NCBI GenBank assembly: GCA_947649495.1 | Contig: CANSRU010000019.1 | Coordinates: 1 to 33,977, forward strand | Source: an uncultured Porphyromonadaceae bacterium | GTDB taxonomy: Bacteria > Bacteroidota > Bacteroidia > Bacteroidales > Muribaculaceae | Length of the DNA stretch: 33,977 nucleotides | Reading direction: 5' to 3' | In this document: in pieces, positions 12,902 to 22,700 of the stretch | Layout of the letters: every line of letters starts with the position of its first letter | How positions within the stretch are numbered: the stretch's first letter is position 1 | Notes under the pieces: model-generated | Told to the model about the DNA's origin: nothing | Seen by the model: the letters and a program-made list of their open reading frames with translations, nothing else | Databases searched by the model: none | Translations under genes and position numbers: made by a program

Positions 12902-14686
12902 ATGACATTCGAAGAATTAGGCGTAAGGGACGACCTGCGCAAAGCCATAGAAGAACTCGGGTTCGAAAACCCCATGCCCGTACAAGAAAAAGTGATTCCT
13001 CACCTGCTGCACAACGACAGCGATGTGGTGGCGCTTGCCCAGACCGGCACCGGCAAGACCGCGGCATTCGGCCTGCCGCTGCTCCAGCGCATCGACCCCT
13101 CACTCCATAAACCACAAGCACTCATCCTCTCCCCCACCCGCGAGCTTTGCCTCCAGATTGGAAGCGACCTCGCCGACTTTTCCAAATACATGCCCGAGGT
13201 TAAAGTTCTCCCGGTCTACGGCGGCTCGAGCATCGAAAGCCAGATCCGCTCCCTCAAGCAGGGGGTACAGATTATCGTAGCCACCCCCGGGCGTCTCATT
13301 GACCTTATAAAACGTGGTGTTGTAAAGCTCGACAACGTGCATACCGTGGTGCTTGACGAAGCCGACGAAATGCTCAACATGGGATTCCTCGAATCCATCG
13401 ACGAAATCCTTGCATCAGTCCCCGACCAACGGAAAATGCTCATGTTCTCGGCCACTATGCCCAAAGAGATTGCGAAAATAGCGAAGAAATACATGCATGC
13501 ACCTGAGGAATTTGTAATAGGTAACCGCAACGAGGGAGCGGCCAACGTACGCCACATCTACTACATGGTCAACGCCCGCGACAAATACCTCGCCCTCAAG
13601 CGTATCGCCGACGACAACCCCAACATCTACGGAATCGTATTCTGCCGCACCCGACGCGACACCCAGGAGATTGCCGACAAACTGATTGCCGACGGATACA
13701 ACGCCGAAGCCCTGCATGGCGATCTCTCGCAGCAGCAGCGCGACATTGTGATGCGGAAATTCCGCGACCGTGTAATCTCACTTCTTGTAGCCACCGACGT
13801 TGCCGCCCGAGGTCTTGATGTCGACGACCTGACACACGTAATCAACTACGGTCTACCCGACGACTCCGCTGTCTACACCCACCGCTCGGGCCGAACAGGC
13901 CGCGCCGGTAAAACCGGTGTATCCATTGCCATTATCCACTCCCGCGAGAAAGGCAAGCTCCGTGAGATTGAGAAAAAAATCGGCAAGACATTCGAGCGCA
14001 AGGAAGTACCCACTCCCCAACACATCATTGAAAAGCAGCTCTATAACCTCGCCGACCGGATTGAAAAAGTAAAAGTCGACGAAGAGGAGATTGCCAAATA
14101 CCTCCCCGGTGTGAGCCGGAAACTCGGATGGCTGACAGGCGAAGACCTCCTGAAGAGAGTCGTATCGCTCGAATTCAACCGGCTTCTCGATTACTACCGC
14201 GACGCCCCCTCAATAGATTTCATAGACGAAAAACCACGAAAGGACAAAAAGGACCGCAAGGACTCCAAACCTCGCGATAACAAAGAGAAAGACCGCCGCA
14301 CTGCCGAAAAGGGCATGGAACGTCTGTACATCAATCTTGGCAAAAACGATGGTTTTTATGCCGGTAATCTCATTGACATGCTCAACCACACGGTAGAGGG
14401 AAAGCGCGTCGATGTCGGCCGCATCGACCTCATGCCCGGTTATTCACTGTTTGATGTGGCCAAAGCCGACGGACGCAGAGTGGTGGAATCACTGCGCGGA
14501 GCACAATGGATGGACAAACGGGTTTACAGCGAGATAGCCGATGCTGATAAGAACTATGCCCGCGCTGCCACACGCAAATCGCGCAAAGCAGCTGCCGGAC
14601 AGGAAGAGGAAAGCACATTCGAATATTTCCTCAAAAAGAACCGTGGTGGAACTAAAAAGAGCACTAAAAAAACAAAAAAACGCTAA
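12902..14686 (+). CDS. DEAD-box ATP-dependent RNA helicase, CsdA/DeaD type
   Basis: It unwinds RNA duplexes with ATP, and family members act in ribosome assembly, cold adaptation and mRNA decay. I start it at the ATG at 12902 (MTFEELGVRDDLR), giving 594 aa; an upstream in-frame extension runs into the rpoC terminator. Motifs: Q motif near 22-28, AQTGTGKT (46-53), PTREL (78-82), DEAD (152-155), SAT (183-185), HRSGRTGR (327-334). A charged linker (about 445-470, rich in K, D and R) leads to a DbpA/CsdA-type RNA-binding domain (about 472-545) and a Lys-rich tail. The helicase core plus this C-terminal domain fits CsdA/DeaD better than RhlE, which lacks it. Confidence 0.93.
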   Translation: MTFEELGVRDDLRKAIEELGFENPMPVQEKVIPHLLHNDSDVVALAQTGTGKTAAFGLPLLQRIDPSLHKPQALILSPTRELCLQIGSDLADFSKYMPEVKVLPVYGGSSIESQIRSLKQGVQIIVATPGRLIDLIKRGVVKLDNVHTVVLDEADEMLNMGFLESIDEILASVPDQRKMLMFSATMPKEIAKIAKKYMHAPEEFVIGNRNEGAANVRHIYYMVNARDKYLALKRIADDNPNIYGIVFCRTRRDTQEIADKLIADGYNAEALHGDLSQQQRDIVMRKFRDRVISLLVATDVAARGLDVDDLTHVINYGLPDDSAVYTHRSGRTGRAGKTGVSIAIIHSREKGKLREIEKKIGKTFERKEVPTPQHIIEKQLYNLADRIEKVKVDEEEIAKYLPGVSRKLGWLTGEDLLKRVVSLEFNRLLDYYRDAPSIDFIDEKPRKDKKDRKDSKPRDNKEKDRRTAEKGMERLYINLGKNDGFYAGNLIDMLNHTVEGKRVDVGRIDLMPGYSLFDVAKADGRRVVESLRGAQWMDKRVYSEIADADKNYARAATRKSRKAAAGQEEESTFEYFLKKNRGGTKKSTKKTKKR

Positions 14687-14691
14687 CTTTG
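14684..14691 (+). promoter_or_regulatory. Putative -7 promoter box overlapping the helicase stop codon
   Basis: TAACTTTG, followed by C, matches the Bacteroidota -7 consensus. Its first three bases are the TAA stop codon of the helicase gene. The upstream region is A-rich with no clear TTG at -33. It would drive the DUF3256-like gene, xseA and xseB, with a start predicted near 14698. Confidence 0.45.
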
Positions 14692-14698
14692 CATCATT

Positions 14699-14724
14699 GT
14701 GCCGCAGTACTACAACTGCGGCAC
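14699..14724 (+). other. Perfect 10-bp hairpin at the predicted mRNA 5' end
   Basis: GTGCCGCAGT (14699-14708) and ACTGCGGCAC (14715-14724) form a perfect stem around ACTACA. It starts about 7 bp after the TAACTTTG box, where transcription would begin, so the mRNA may start with this stem. No T run follows, which weakens the alternative of a terminator for the helicase gene. Confidence 0.55.
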
Positions 14725-14758
14725 ATCCCCAACCTCTCATTTCAAAGCCATAGAATCC

Positions 14759-15397
14759 ATGACTTTACGCATAGCCATATCGACTCTTCTGGCCGCAGTT
14801 TCGGCTGTGGCCGGACTGTCGGCTCAGACCACAGCCGCCAAAGCATTCTCCTCGGCACCCCGTCAGGTAATGCCGATGCTCGACACCAACACCCGCCTTG
14901 ACATGATAGACTACTTCAATAGCGGAATGTCGACTCCATCGGCCAATAACCTCAACGGCTCATCGGTAATCACCGCACTGTCACCCGAATCGGTATCCAT
15001 AAAGCTCACCGATGCATCCAGATGCCAGATAGCCATACTCCCGGCAGCCGGCGATTCCGTAATTGCGGTGATAACCACTGTGGCCACTCCGGCTCCCGAC
15101 AGCAAAATGACTTTATACACCGGTGACTGGAGCAAAAACATCACGGCAAAATCCTTCAGCAAGCCTGTGCTGAAAGATTGGCTCACACCTGAGGGACGCA
15201 AGAATATCGACGAGGTTGAATCGCTGGTACCGTTTCTTCTGATAAGCTATGAGTACAACCCTGACAACCGCACGCTGACACTGACCAACAACACCGCGCA
15301 ATTTCTATCTGACGACATCTACACCATCGTGTCGCCATTCCTGCTTCCGGCCATCACCTATCGGTGGGACGGCAAAAAATTTGTTCAGCAGAAATAA
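14759..15397 (+). CDS. Secreted DUF3256-like protein of unknown function
   Basis: The 212-aa product begins with a clear signal peptide (MTLRIAISTLLAAVSAVAGLSAQ), so it is exported across the inner membrane. The mature part starts with a segment containing PRQVMPMLDTNTRLDMIDYF and is otherwise a beta-rich small protein without recognisable catalytic residues. It resembles DUF3256 proteins of Bacteroidales by length, start and position before xseA; I recognise this from memory and have not aligned it. Its stop overlaps the xseA start (TAATG), so translation of the two is probably coupled. I start it at the ATG at 14759 because an upstream in-frame start would overlap the hairpin and lack a signal peptide. 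Confidence 0.65.
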   Translation: MTLRIAISTLLAAVSAVAGLSAQTTAAKAFSSAPRQVMPMLDTNTRLDMIDYFNSGMSTPSANNLNGSSVITALSPESVSIKLTDASRCQIAILPAAGDSVIAVITTVATPAPDSKMTLYTGDWSKNITAKSFSKPVLKDWLTPEGRKNIDEVESLVPFLLISYEYNPDNRTLTLTNNTAQFLSDDIYTIVSPFLLPAITYRWDGKKFVQQK

Positions 15398-16728
15398 TGG
15401 GCATTTTGGAAGAAACACCACAGCCTGTCACACTTCAGGCATTGGCCCGGCGTGTGTCGGCGGCACTGGCCGACACATCCCTGTTCAATGTTTGGGTTGT
15501 GGCCGAACTTTCCGACCTCCGTGTCAACCACGGCCACTGCTACCTCGAGCTGATGGAGAAACATCCATCCACCGGAGCCATACTCGCCCGCATGCGGGCC
15601 GTGATATGGGCCAACGTTTTTCCACGCATAAATGCCGATTTCCTATCCACAACCGGCCAGAGACTCGCAAGCGGCATAAAAGTGATGGTGTGTGGAACAG
15701 TCAATTATCATCCGGCCTTCGGAATGTCATTCGTTATTTCCGCCATAGACCCCGCCTTCACTATGGGCGAGGCCGAACGCCGTCGCCGAGAGATTCTCAG
15801 GAAACTCCAGATTGAAGGTGTGCTCGAACTGAACAGAAGCATCGAATGGCCCGATGTACCTAACCGCATAGCGATAATCTCAGCACCGGGAGCCGCCGGT
15901 TACGGCGATTTCATACACCAGCTTTACACCAATCCCTCCGGATTGAGGTTTCACACACAGCTCTTTCCCGCTGTGATGCAGGGTGAACGCACGTCACCCT
16001 CCGTCATCGCCGCCCTCGACTCCATAGCTGCCGGGATGGACGAATTCGATTGCGTGGTGATAATACGCGGTGGTGGTGCCACCAGCGACCTCCTTGCCTT
16101 CGACGATTACGAGCTTGCCGCCAACATCGCCCAGTTTCCCCTGCCTGTAGTGATAGGCATCGGTCACGAACGCGACACCACAGTGCTCGATTATGTTGCC
16201 AACATGCGCGTCAAGACCCCAACTGCCGCAGCCGAATGGCTGATAGCCCGAGGCGAAAATGCTCTTGCAGCGTTGCGGCGCATAGGAGCCGAGATTCTGC
16301 AATGTGCCACCGACAAGATTGCGGCCGCCAACACACAGCTCGCCTATCTCGACAGCACTCTCGCCATGGCTCCGGCAGCAGCCTTGCAGCGGGCTTCAAG
16401 CCGCATTCACAACGCCACAGTAAGTCTGGCCGGAAGCAGCGCACGCCTCATCGCGCCGCAACTTGCACGCCTTGAAGCCACAGCAACTTCAATAGCTACT
16501 GCCGCACACACAGCCACCCGCCGCGCACTCGACCGCCTCGAGGCACGCACCTCACTGCTTCAGGCACTCTCGCCGGAGGCCACACTCCGCCGTGGTTACA
16601 CCATCACCACCTGCAATGGCCGTGCTGTGACATCTATCAGCCAGCTGAGTCCCGACGCAGAAATAACCACACACCTTGCCGACGGCACAGTAACCTCAAC
16701 CATAACATCCACCCAACACCATAATTAG
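15397..16728 (+). CDS. xseA: Exodeoxyribonuclease VII large subunit
   Basis: XseA is the catalytic subunit of exonuclease VII, which degrades single-stranded DNA in both directions. The 443-aa product has an N-terminal OB-fold (about 10-110, NVWVVAELSDLRVNHGHCYLEL) and the family core with RGGGATSDL (224-232) and GIGHERD (254-260). A coiled, Ala-rich helical region (about 285-395) binds the small subunits, and the GYTI strand lies near the C-terminus. The chosen ATG at 15397 overlaps the upstream stop by one base; an earlier in-frame ATG lies inside the upstream gene and adds non-family sequence. xseB follows after 4 bp. Confidence 0.95.
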   Translation: MGILEETPQPVTLQALARRVSAALADTSLFNVWVVAELSDLRVNHGHCYLELMEKHPSTGAILARMRAVIWANVFPRINADFLSTTGQRLASGIKVMVCGTVNYHPAFGMSFVISAIDPAFTMGEAERRRREILRKLQIEGVLELNRSIEWPDVPNRIAIISAPGAAGYGDFIHQLYTNPSGLRFHTQLFPAVMQGERTSPSVIAALDSIAAGMDEFDCVVIIRGGGATSDLLAFDDYELAANIAQFPLPVVIGIGHERDTTVLDYVANMRVKTPTAAAEWLIARGENALAALRRIGAEILQCATDKIAAANTQLAYLDSTLAMAPAAALQRASSRIHNATVSLAGSSARLIAPQLARLEATATSIATAAHTATRRALDRLEARTSLLQALSPEATLRRGYTITTCNGRAVTSISQLSPDAEITTHLADGTVTSTITSTQHHN

Positions 16729-16732
16729 CCAC

Positions 16733-16957
16733 ATGGAACCCACCAATCCTCAATTCACCCCACTACAGCAACTCTCATACAATCAAGCCGTCAGCGAGCT
16801 TGACGCCATTCTCCGCAACATGCAGGGCGACAACTGCGACATTGACCGTCTGACCATATACACACGCAGGGCCACAGAACTCATAGCCGAATGCCGACGC
16901 CGACTCACCGCCACCGACGAGGAGTTGCGCGCCATACTGGCCGACCTTGAGAAATAA
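16733..16957 (+). CDS. xseB: Exodeoxyribonuclease VII small subunit
   Basis: XseB is the small helical subunit that binds the XseA coiled-coil arm. The 74-aa product has the typical two-helix pattern: SYNQAVSELDAILRNMQ near 15-31, then DIDRLTIYTRRATELIAECRRRL to about residue 60. Size, helical pattern and position 4 bp after xseA make the call secure. Confidence 0.93.
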   Translation: MEPTNPQFTPLQQLSYNQAVSELDAILRNMQGDNCDIDRLTIYTRRATELIAECRRRLTATDEELRAILADLEK

Positions 16958-16962
16958 AATAT

Positions 16963-16982
16963 ATTGCATCTGCTGCAATTTT
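16963..16982 (+). terminator. Small terminator-like hairpin after xseB
   Basis: ATTGCA (16963-16968) pairs with TGCAAT (16974-16979) around TCTGC and runs into TTTT. The stem is short and AT-rich, so it is a modest candidate for the end of the xseAB transcript. Confidence 0.45.
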
Positions 16983-17036
16983 CGCGGGACAACATGCGTC
17001 TAATGTAATAACCGAAACGCATACACCATCCCTGCC

Positions 17037-18380
17037 ATGTCCCGTTTTTTCATCTTTCTCATCTCCGTATTTACATCGGCACTATGCATAGCATCCTCAT
17101 CCATAGATGGATGGTGGAAAGGCCGGGTGGCACTTATGCCTATAGTGTTCCATATCGAGGAGCACGGCGACACACTGAGCGGACAGCTATACAGCCCTAC
17201 CCAGACCGCCGAACCAATACCCCTCTCCCATATCTCCATTGCCGGCGACACATTGCTGATGCGCGTCGACATGCTCGGGGTGACCTATCGGGGTGTTGTC
17301 CACAATCAGCCGCGCAGTATAAAAGGCACATTCACCCAGGGACGGCAATTCGGCATGACTCTGACGCCGGCCACCGAAAGCGATGCACGGCTTTACCGGC
17401 CGCAGACACCGCAGCCACCATATTTCTATTCCATCAGCGACGTCACTTTTACCAACGACCCCCTTACTCTTGCCGCCACAGTCACCACCCCGGTTACAAC
17501 CGCCCCGGCCGGAGCCATAGTTCTGGTAAGCGGTTCCGGTTCACAGAACCGCGACGAAGAGATTCTCGGCCACAAGCCATTTGCCGTGATTGCCGACTTC
17601 CTGACACGATGCGGATGGACAGTGCTCCGTTACGACGACCGCGGTGTTGGCGGCTCATCCATAGGTTCGCACACCGACACCACATTCGACTTCGCCACCG
17701 ACGCCTTGGCCGCGACACGCTATCTCCGCCGCGATTCCGCTCTCAAAGGCAAGCCCATCGGCATCCTCGGACACAGCGAGGGTGGAACAATAGCAATGAT
17801 AAACGCGGCCGAATACCCCGACGAAATCGATTTCATAATATCGCTCGCCGGACCGGCCATAAAGGGTATCGACCTTATGGTTCGACAGAACGAGATGATA
17901 GCGGAAAACGGCGGCATACATACATCGCCAGCCCGTCGCGACAGTCTGTATGAGGCATTCTCAGGCATCGCCGACATTGCCGACACAGATAGCCTGAAGC
18001 AATTCCTTCGTCAGAAACTCGCCTCATTATCCCCCAATCCGTCAGCGCTCGAAAACACGATAAATCAGGTAACCACACCATGGTACCACACTTTCGTGGC
18101 TTTAGACCCCGCCGAATATCTCACCCGCATCAAATGCCCCATGCTTGCGCTCAACGGTCTATGGGACATACAGGTGGAAGCCGGACCAAACCTCCAAGCT
18201 ATCAGCCGGGCGGTACCGAATGCCACTGTAAAGGCCCTTCCGGGACTCAACCACATGTTTCAGGAATCAGCATCTAAAGCCGCCTCGTTCAACTACGGTT
18301 CAATTCAGCAGACCATCTCACCCACTGTGCTCGACATCATCGCTGATTTTCTCGTGGAATTATCGCGCCAACGAAAATAA
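17037..18380 (+). CDS. Secreted alpha/beta hydrolase
   Basis: This is a serine hydrolase of unknown substrate. The 447-aa product has an N-terminal signal peptide (FFIFLISVFTSALCIAS). A beta-rich N-terminal domain (about 22-120) begins with DGWWKG, as in other Bacteroidales proteins that precede a hydrolase domain, and an alpha/beta hydrolase domain spans about 155-445. The nucleophile elbow is GHSEGG with S247; the likely acid is D377 (LNGLWD) and the histidine H406 (GLNHMF). RYDDRGVGGS (198-207) is the usual segment before the elbow. It is probably a periplasmic or surface esterase/peptidase-like enzyme. Its stop ends at 18380, directly abutting the stop of the opposing gene. Confidence 0.85.
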   Translation: MSRFFIFLISVFTSALCIASSSIDGWWKGRVALMPIVFHIEEHGDTLSGQLYSPTQTAEPIPLSHISIAGDTLLMRVDMLGVTYRGVVHNQPRSIKGTFTQGRQFGMTLTPATESDARLYRPQTPQPPYFYSISDVTFTNDPLTLAATVTTPVTTAPAGAIVLVSGSGSQNRDEEILGHKPFAVIADFLTRCGWTVLRYDDRGVGGSSIGSHTDTTFDFATDALAATRYLRRDSALKGKPIGILGHSEGGTIAMINAAEYPDEIDFIISLAGPAIKGIDLMVRQNEMIAENGGIHTSPARRDSLYEAFSGIADIADTDSLKQFLRQKLASLSPNPSALENTINQVTTPWYHTFVALDPAEYLTRIKCPMLALNGLWDIQVEAGPNLQAISRAVPNATVKALPGLNHMFQESASKAASFNYGSIQQTISPTVLDIIADFLVELSRQRK

Positions 18381-19655
18381 TCATCGGGTATAAAACAATA
18401 TAAGCCGTTCGAGAGCCGACTCGCACACCTTGCAGAATGTGGGATAGGAATTGTTACGCATCCGGCATTCATAAGCCGGGCGGTACACGCCTTTTGCTGA
18501 ATATCCTCCGCCCTCGTACACCCCGACGGGATATTTACCGAAATCGGCCGGACGCGTAGGCACCGGCGTACCGGCAACGAGCATACCATGCCACTTACTG
18601 TCAAAATCCACGAGAGTCGTTATGTTAGGCTCCCACGGTTCCACATCGTGCGGATAGGAATCCTCAAGCGCATCACCCTCATAGAAATATTCATCGGCCA
18701 GCCCACCGAAACTATGGCCGAACTCATGTACCACCACCGGACGGAATCCGGAGTTGCGCGCGGCCGTAAGCAGATAGCTGTTATATATTCCACCGCCACC
18801 ATACTCAGCAGTATTTGCAAGGACTATCAGATGCTCGTATGGCACAGCCGAAGCCGCCGAATGCATGCGCCACACACCGTCGGCCGTCAGATAGCGTTCC
18901 ATACCGAATGTGGTGAAATGCGACCCGAAAGACGTGCGGCGCCATTCCCCCTCATGCGGCACACTAACCCCCTCGTCAGGCGAAGCGCTGAACACAGCCA
19001 CAAAATTGAACTTATCCTTATAACGGCAAAAAGGCTCGTAGGCCAATATCTCATCCACCGCACGCCGCGCATGTCCGTAAAAATCATCAGCTTGCCCCGC
19101 CGTGTAACCCTCGGCAAGAATAGCCACATCAATGCAATCGGCCGCATCGCCACCCTTGTGCAGATAGCGGTAGGGCAACTCCCGACGCTCAAGCTTCTCC
19201 ACAAGGACATCATCCGGACTATATGGCATGCTCAACGACACCAGCGTATCCCGGCGTCCATCTGTAAGAGTCAGCTCCACCACCGATTTACGGCGCGGAA
19301 GCGGCATTAACATGGTGTGTTCGAACGACCGCGCCTCATCGGAAACCCCATCAGTCGCAAGCCATTCATGGAAAAGCGTTGAGAACGAAGAGCGATATAT
19401 CACACTGTCGGTCGCGGCATCGCGCACGGTAAGCTGCCCGTTACCCATATATGGCAACTCATCAAGCCTTCCGCGGCGCCCGGCCCATCCGGCCATCTTA
19501 CCCACCGAGTGTACCAACGCTACCGGCCGTCCACCCCCGGCACCCAGCACATAGTCCACACGCAGCGTCGAGTCGGCAAACACCTCCCCGAAACCTGCTG
19601 CCCACAGCACATCCGCGCCCGCGCAGATCACAAATATCGCTATCAGAAACTTCAT
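18381..19655 (-). CDS. Secreted M64-type metallopeptidase (IgA peptidase M64 family)
   Basis: This is a putative zinc endopeptidase. From the chosen ATG at 19655 it is 424 aa with a signal peptide (MKFLIAIFVICAGADVLWA). An N-terminal beta domain (about 25-165) precedes a catalytic domain with DVAILAEGYT (about 176-185) and the zinc site HEFGHSFGGLADEY (310-323): H310, E311 and H314, with D321 downstream as the likely third ligand. This matches M64 peptidases, a family named for an IgA-cleaving enzyme; many Bacteroidales members have no known substrate. An alternative in-frame ATG at 19664 and a longer upstream extension exist. Cobalamin operon genes lie upstream on the same strand, separated by a hairpin. 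Confidence 0.85.
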   Translation of the reverse strand: MKFLIAIFVICAGADVLWAAGFGEVFADSTLRVDYVLGAGGGRPVALVHSVGKMAGWAGRRGRLDELPYMGNGQLTVRDAATDSVIYRSSFSTLFHEWLATDGVSDEARSFEHTMLMPLPRRKSVVELTLTDGRRDTLVSLSMPYSPDDVLVEKLERRELPYRYLHKGGDAADCIDVAILAEGYTAGQADDFYGHARRAVDEILAYEPFCRYKDKFNFVAVFSASPDEGVSVPHEGEWRRTSFGSHFTTFGMERYLTADGVWRMHSAASAVPYEHLIVLANTAEYGGGGIYNSYLLTAARNSGFRPVVVHEFGHSFGGLADEYFYEGDALEDSYPHDVEPWEPNITTLVDFDSKWHGMLVAGTPVPTRPADFGKYPVGVYEGGGYSAKGVYRPAYECRMRNNSYPTFCKVCESALERLILFYTR

Positions 19656-19663
19656 AACAGCCA

Positions 19664-19695
19664 TAAAGATACAAATAAGCCGCCACGGAACAAAA
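19664..19695 (-). promoter_or_regulatory. Putative promoter for the M64 peptidase gene
   Basis: On the minus strand, TTTTG (19695-19691) is followed 19 bp later by TATCTTTA (19671-19664), a 7/8-type match to the Bacteroidota TTTG / TAnnTTTG pair. Transcription would begin near 19657, almost at the ATG at 19655, implying a leaderless or nearly leaderless message if the promoter is real. Confidence 0.4.
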
Positions 19696-19697
19696 CT

Positions 19698-19727
19698 GCG
19701 GCGCATCTGTTCACACAGACACGCCGC
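19698..19727 (-). terminator. Hairpin downstream of the cobalamin operon
   Basis: GCGGCG and TCTGT on one side (19698-19710) pair with ACAGA and CGCCGC on the other (19715-19727), with a 2x2 internal mismatch and a TCAC loop. On the minus strand it is followed by AGTTTTG. It is the likely end of the five-gene transcript, 53 bp after the 1376-aa gene. The T tract is short. Confidence 0.6.
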
Positions 19728-19779
19728 CAATCGACAGAAAAGAGTCGGGAGTTATACGGAATTTTCTCCCTGAATCAAA

Positions 19780-22700
19780 TTATAGTTTTATCAATTTTGC
19801 AGTCCGCACCTCGCCACCGGCATCTGTACGGACAAGATATGTACCTGCGGGGAGCATGCCTATACTTACCGGCTCTCCGGGAACCACTTCACGGCACAAC
19901 ACACGGATACCGCCAATGGTAAATATCTCTATCCGGCCTGCCACAGTTACATCCACTGTCACATTATCCACAGCCGGATTGGGATATATTCCGAGACCAT
20001 CGGATATCACATCGTCAATGCCGGAGGTGCCCGAAATATTAACAGGTATCACTGTGGCAAACGTCTTTGGCAAATAAGTTTTGTTATTCGAGTGAGCTAT
20101 GGTCCGTGCCACCTTTATATCTCCGGTGGCCACGGTTCCTGCCGGAGCACCCACCTTAAGCTGATCTCCATCAAGAGTCACCGTCACATTGTCAGGCAGA
20201 CTATTGGCCACAATCTCATTAGTACATGTATAGTATCTGTTGACCGAAGCCGCACCCTGATTAACAAACACATCGGCAAGATTCACTGTATGCTCGAAAT
20301 CAGTGTCTGCCACACCGTCAACAGCATAATCCTTTATCAACGGCTTATATATACGCGGAGATATTTTATATGGAATCACATTCATTACGGATGCCCCGGC
20401 ATGGTCTATACATTCCACCGGGAGCGACACTATGGAATCTGCGTCAACAGTTCCGGTAAATTTAACATTCACACGAATATTTCCATTATCGTAGCGCTCC
20501 ACCGACTCAAGCCAGTCACCACTGCCTGATGGTATTCTGGGATATATATCGTAGGAATTCTCCTGGTCTGTACAGAAAGTCGTTTTCTGCTTCAACGATG
20601 AAGTGCGTGATGTCGCATACTCATAGACTGTGGTGGACGACATATTCTTTACCACAGGAGCCACATTATGTCCGATCTCCTCCATAATGGCCATGGTTTT
20701 CGCTCCGGCATAATCAGTTCCGGCCAAAAGTGCGGACTCCGGTTCCTCAATCCATCCACCGTCAACAGTTCCAAACCAATGTATATGGCCTGTGATGTCC
20801 AACACCCCTATCCGGCCATTCAAACCATCGTAGAAGGATATCCCCGACGATTCCGCATCCGCACCTGCAACAGTTGTGGTCTCACCTCCGTAAGCGACAG
20901 TCATCGACACATCAGTACCCGCTCCGGAAGGTATCATCAGAGAGTCGCCGGCACAATACATGCGGCCCGAAAGTCCGTCAGCGTTCACTTCCGTCTCACC
21001 TGCCAATGTCATATCTCCGTCAAGACTGATTTTCAAAACCTTATTTCCGGCCAAAACATAGGCATAAGTACCATCCGAAGCCACGGCATCCACATCACAG
21101 GCCATATCAATTGAACCGCAAGGCTCAAGGTCAGTTTTGTAATAACGGCGCAGGATGGTTCCGTCCGACACAATCAGGCGGTCGGCATAGAGAGCCATAG
21201 AATGAGTGCCGGCAGCCGAAAGCGTGGTCTCGGCCACTTTCTCACCTTTCGACACATTGTATCTCGATACATTCGCGCCCTTGGCCACCCACATATAAGC
21301 ACCCTGTGTGGCTACATCCGTGGCTTGACCGGCTGTGAGCCGCACATCGAGCGACTTCTTCTCGCCCGACTCGGTTGAAATGCTCTCTGCCCGGTCGTCG
21401 TAAACCACAATCAGACTGCGTTCCGAGCCATAATTGTCGGCATAATAATCAAATGCCGTGTCGAAATCTTTAGTAACGCCATATGCGCTTGTAGTGAATG
21501 ATGCCGGATAACGTCCGAACTCCAGACCGGAGAAATCTATACCGAGCACATTATTTTCCAGCGACAGACATCCCTGCACAGCCGGCGATGTCACTGAAAG
21601 CATGTTAACACGCGCATCATTGCCGGTAGTAAAAAGCTTGTCGTTGGTATACGATGCCTTGGCCGCATGGTACGGCACCTTTACCGGATCACTGACAAGC
21701 TGAGTGGCGGGAATCGGGAGCACTGTTACCTTTATAGTGTCGGTCAACGAAGCATCTATTCCTGAAAATACCACAAGTTCCGTCTCCCCCTCGGCAAGAG
21801 CCTTGAAAGTACCGTTGTCGATAGTGCCCACCGCAGGATTGCTGTTGATCCACGAATAGTTGTCGTAGATATATCGGTTGGACGACGTACCGTTGAGCTG
21901 CTCCTTGTTCTGTGTCAGCGATTCCACATTAATATATATTGTCTCCCCTTTTATGCACGATATCGAGTCATTGGACACGGTAGAGGCATTACCCTCGATA
22001 TCTATCATAACTCCGGTCATGGCCACCACCTCAACATCGAACTCATCGGCCGGAGCATCGGCATACTGCTGGAAGTGCACTGTAGTGGTGCCGATTGTCC
22101 TGCCGGTGAAAAGTCCGTTATCATCAATAGATCCTATTGCATCGTCGTCCACCCACCAGCGGGCTTTGCTGCCATCATTGAGCGGACGTCCGTTTTTGAA
22201 TGCCATACCCTCGTAACGGCATGTTCCACCTACCGGCACCTGAAGCTGAGTAATGGAGGCATAGTTCAGGTAATAATCCTTAGGCACATAGTCGGGGTCG
22301 GGATTCGTTATACCAACACCGGTAACTTCGGTCGACCATTCACCGAGCCATCCCGCATTTACGGAACCGGCCGTATAAATCTTCACAAAATCTATGTGGT
22401 CAAGATTAACATAATTGCCCTCCTTGTCTACAGCCCAGCTTATATCAAAACCATTGGTCGATTTGCCGTTTTCGTCATCATAATATGGATTACGTGCCAC
22501 GGTAAGGTCGGAATTATCAGGTTTGTTGTCACAATATCCGAATGCCGGACAACGGTAGAATTCTATATACGATGGGACGCGCTTATCGAGCGATGAGCGT
22601 ATAAGCGTACCGCCGAACGACAATTTTCCATCCTTTATCTTTTCGGCAGCTGCCGGATACACCGCGGGATCGGGGAAATATGGCTGTTCGTGAAACTGAT

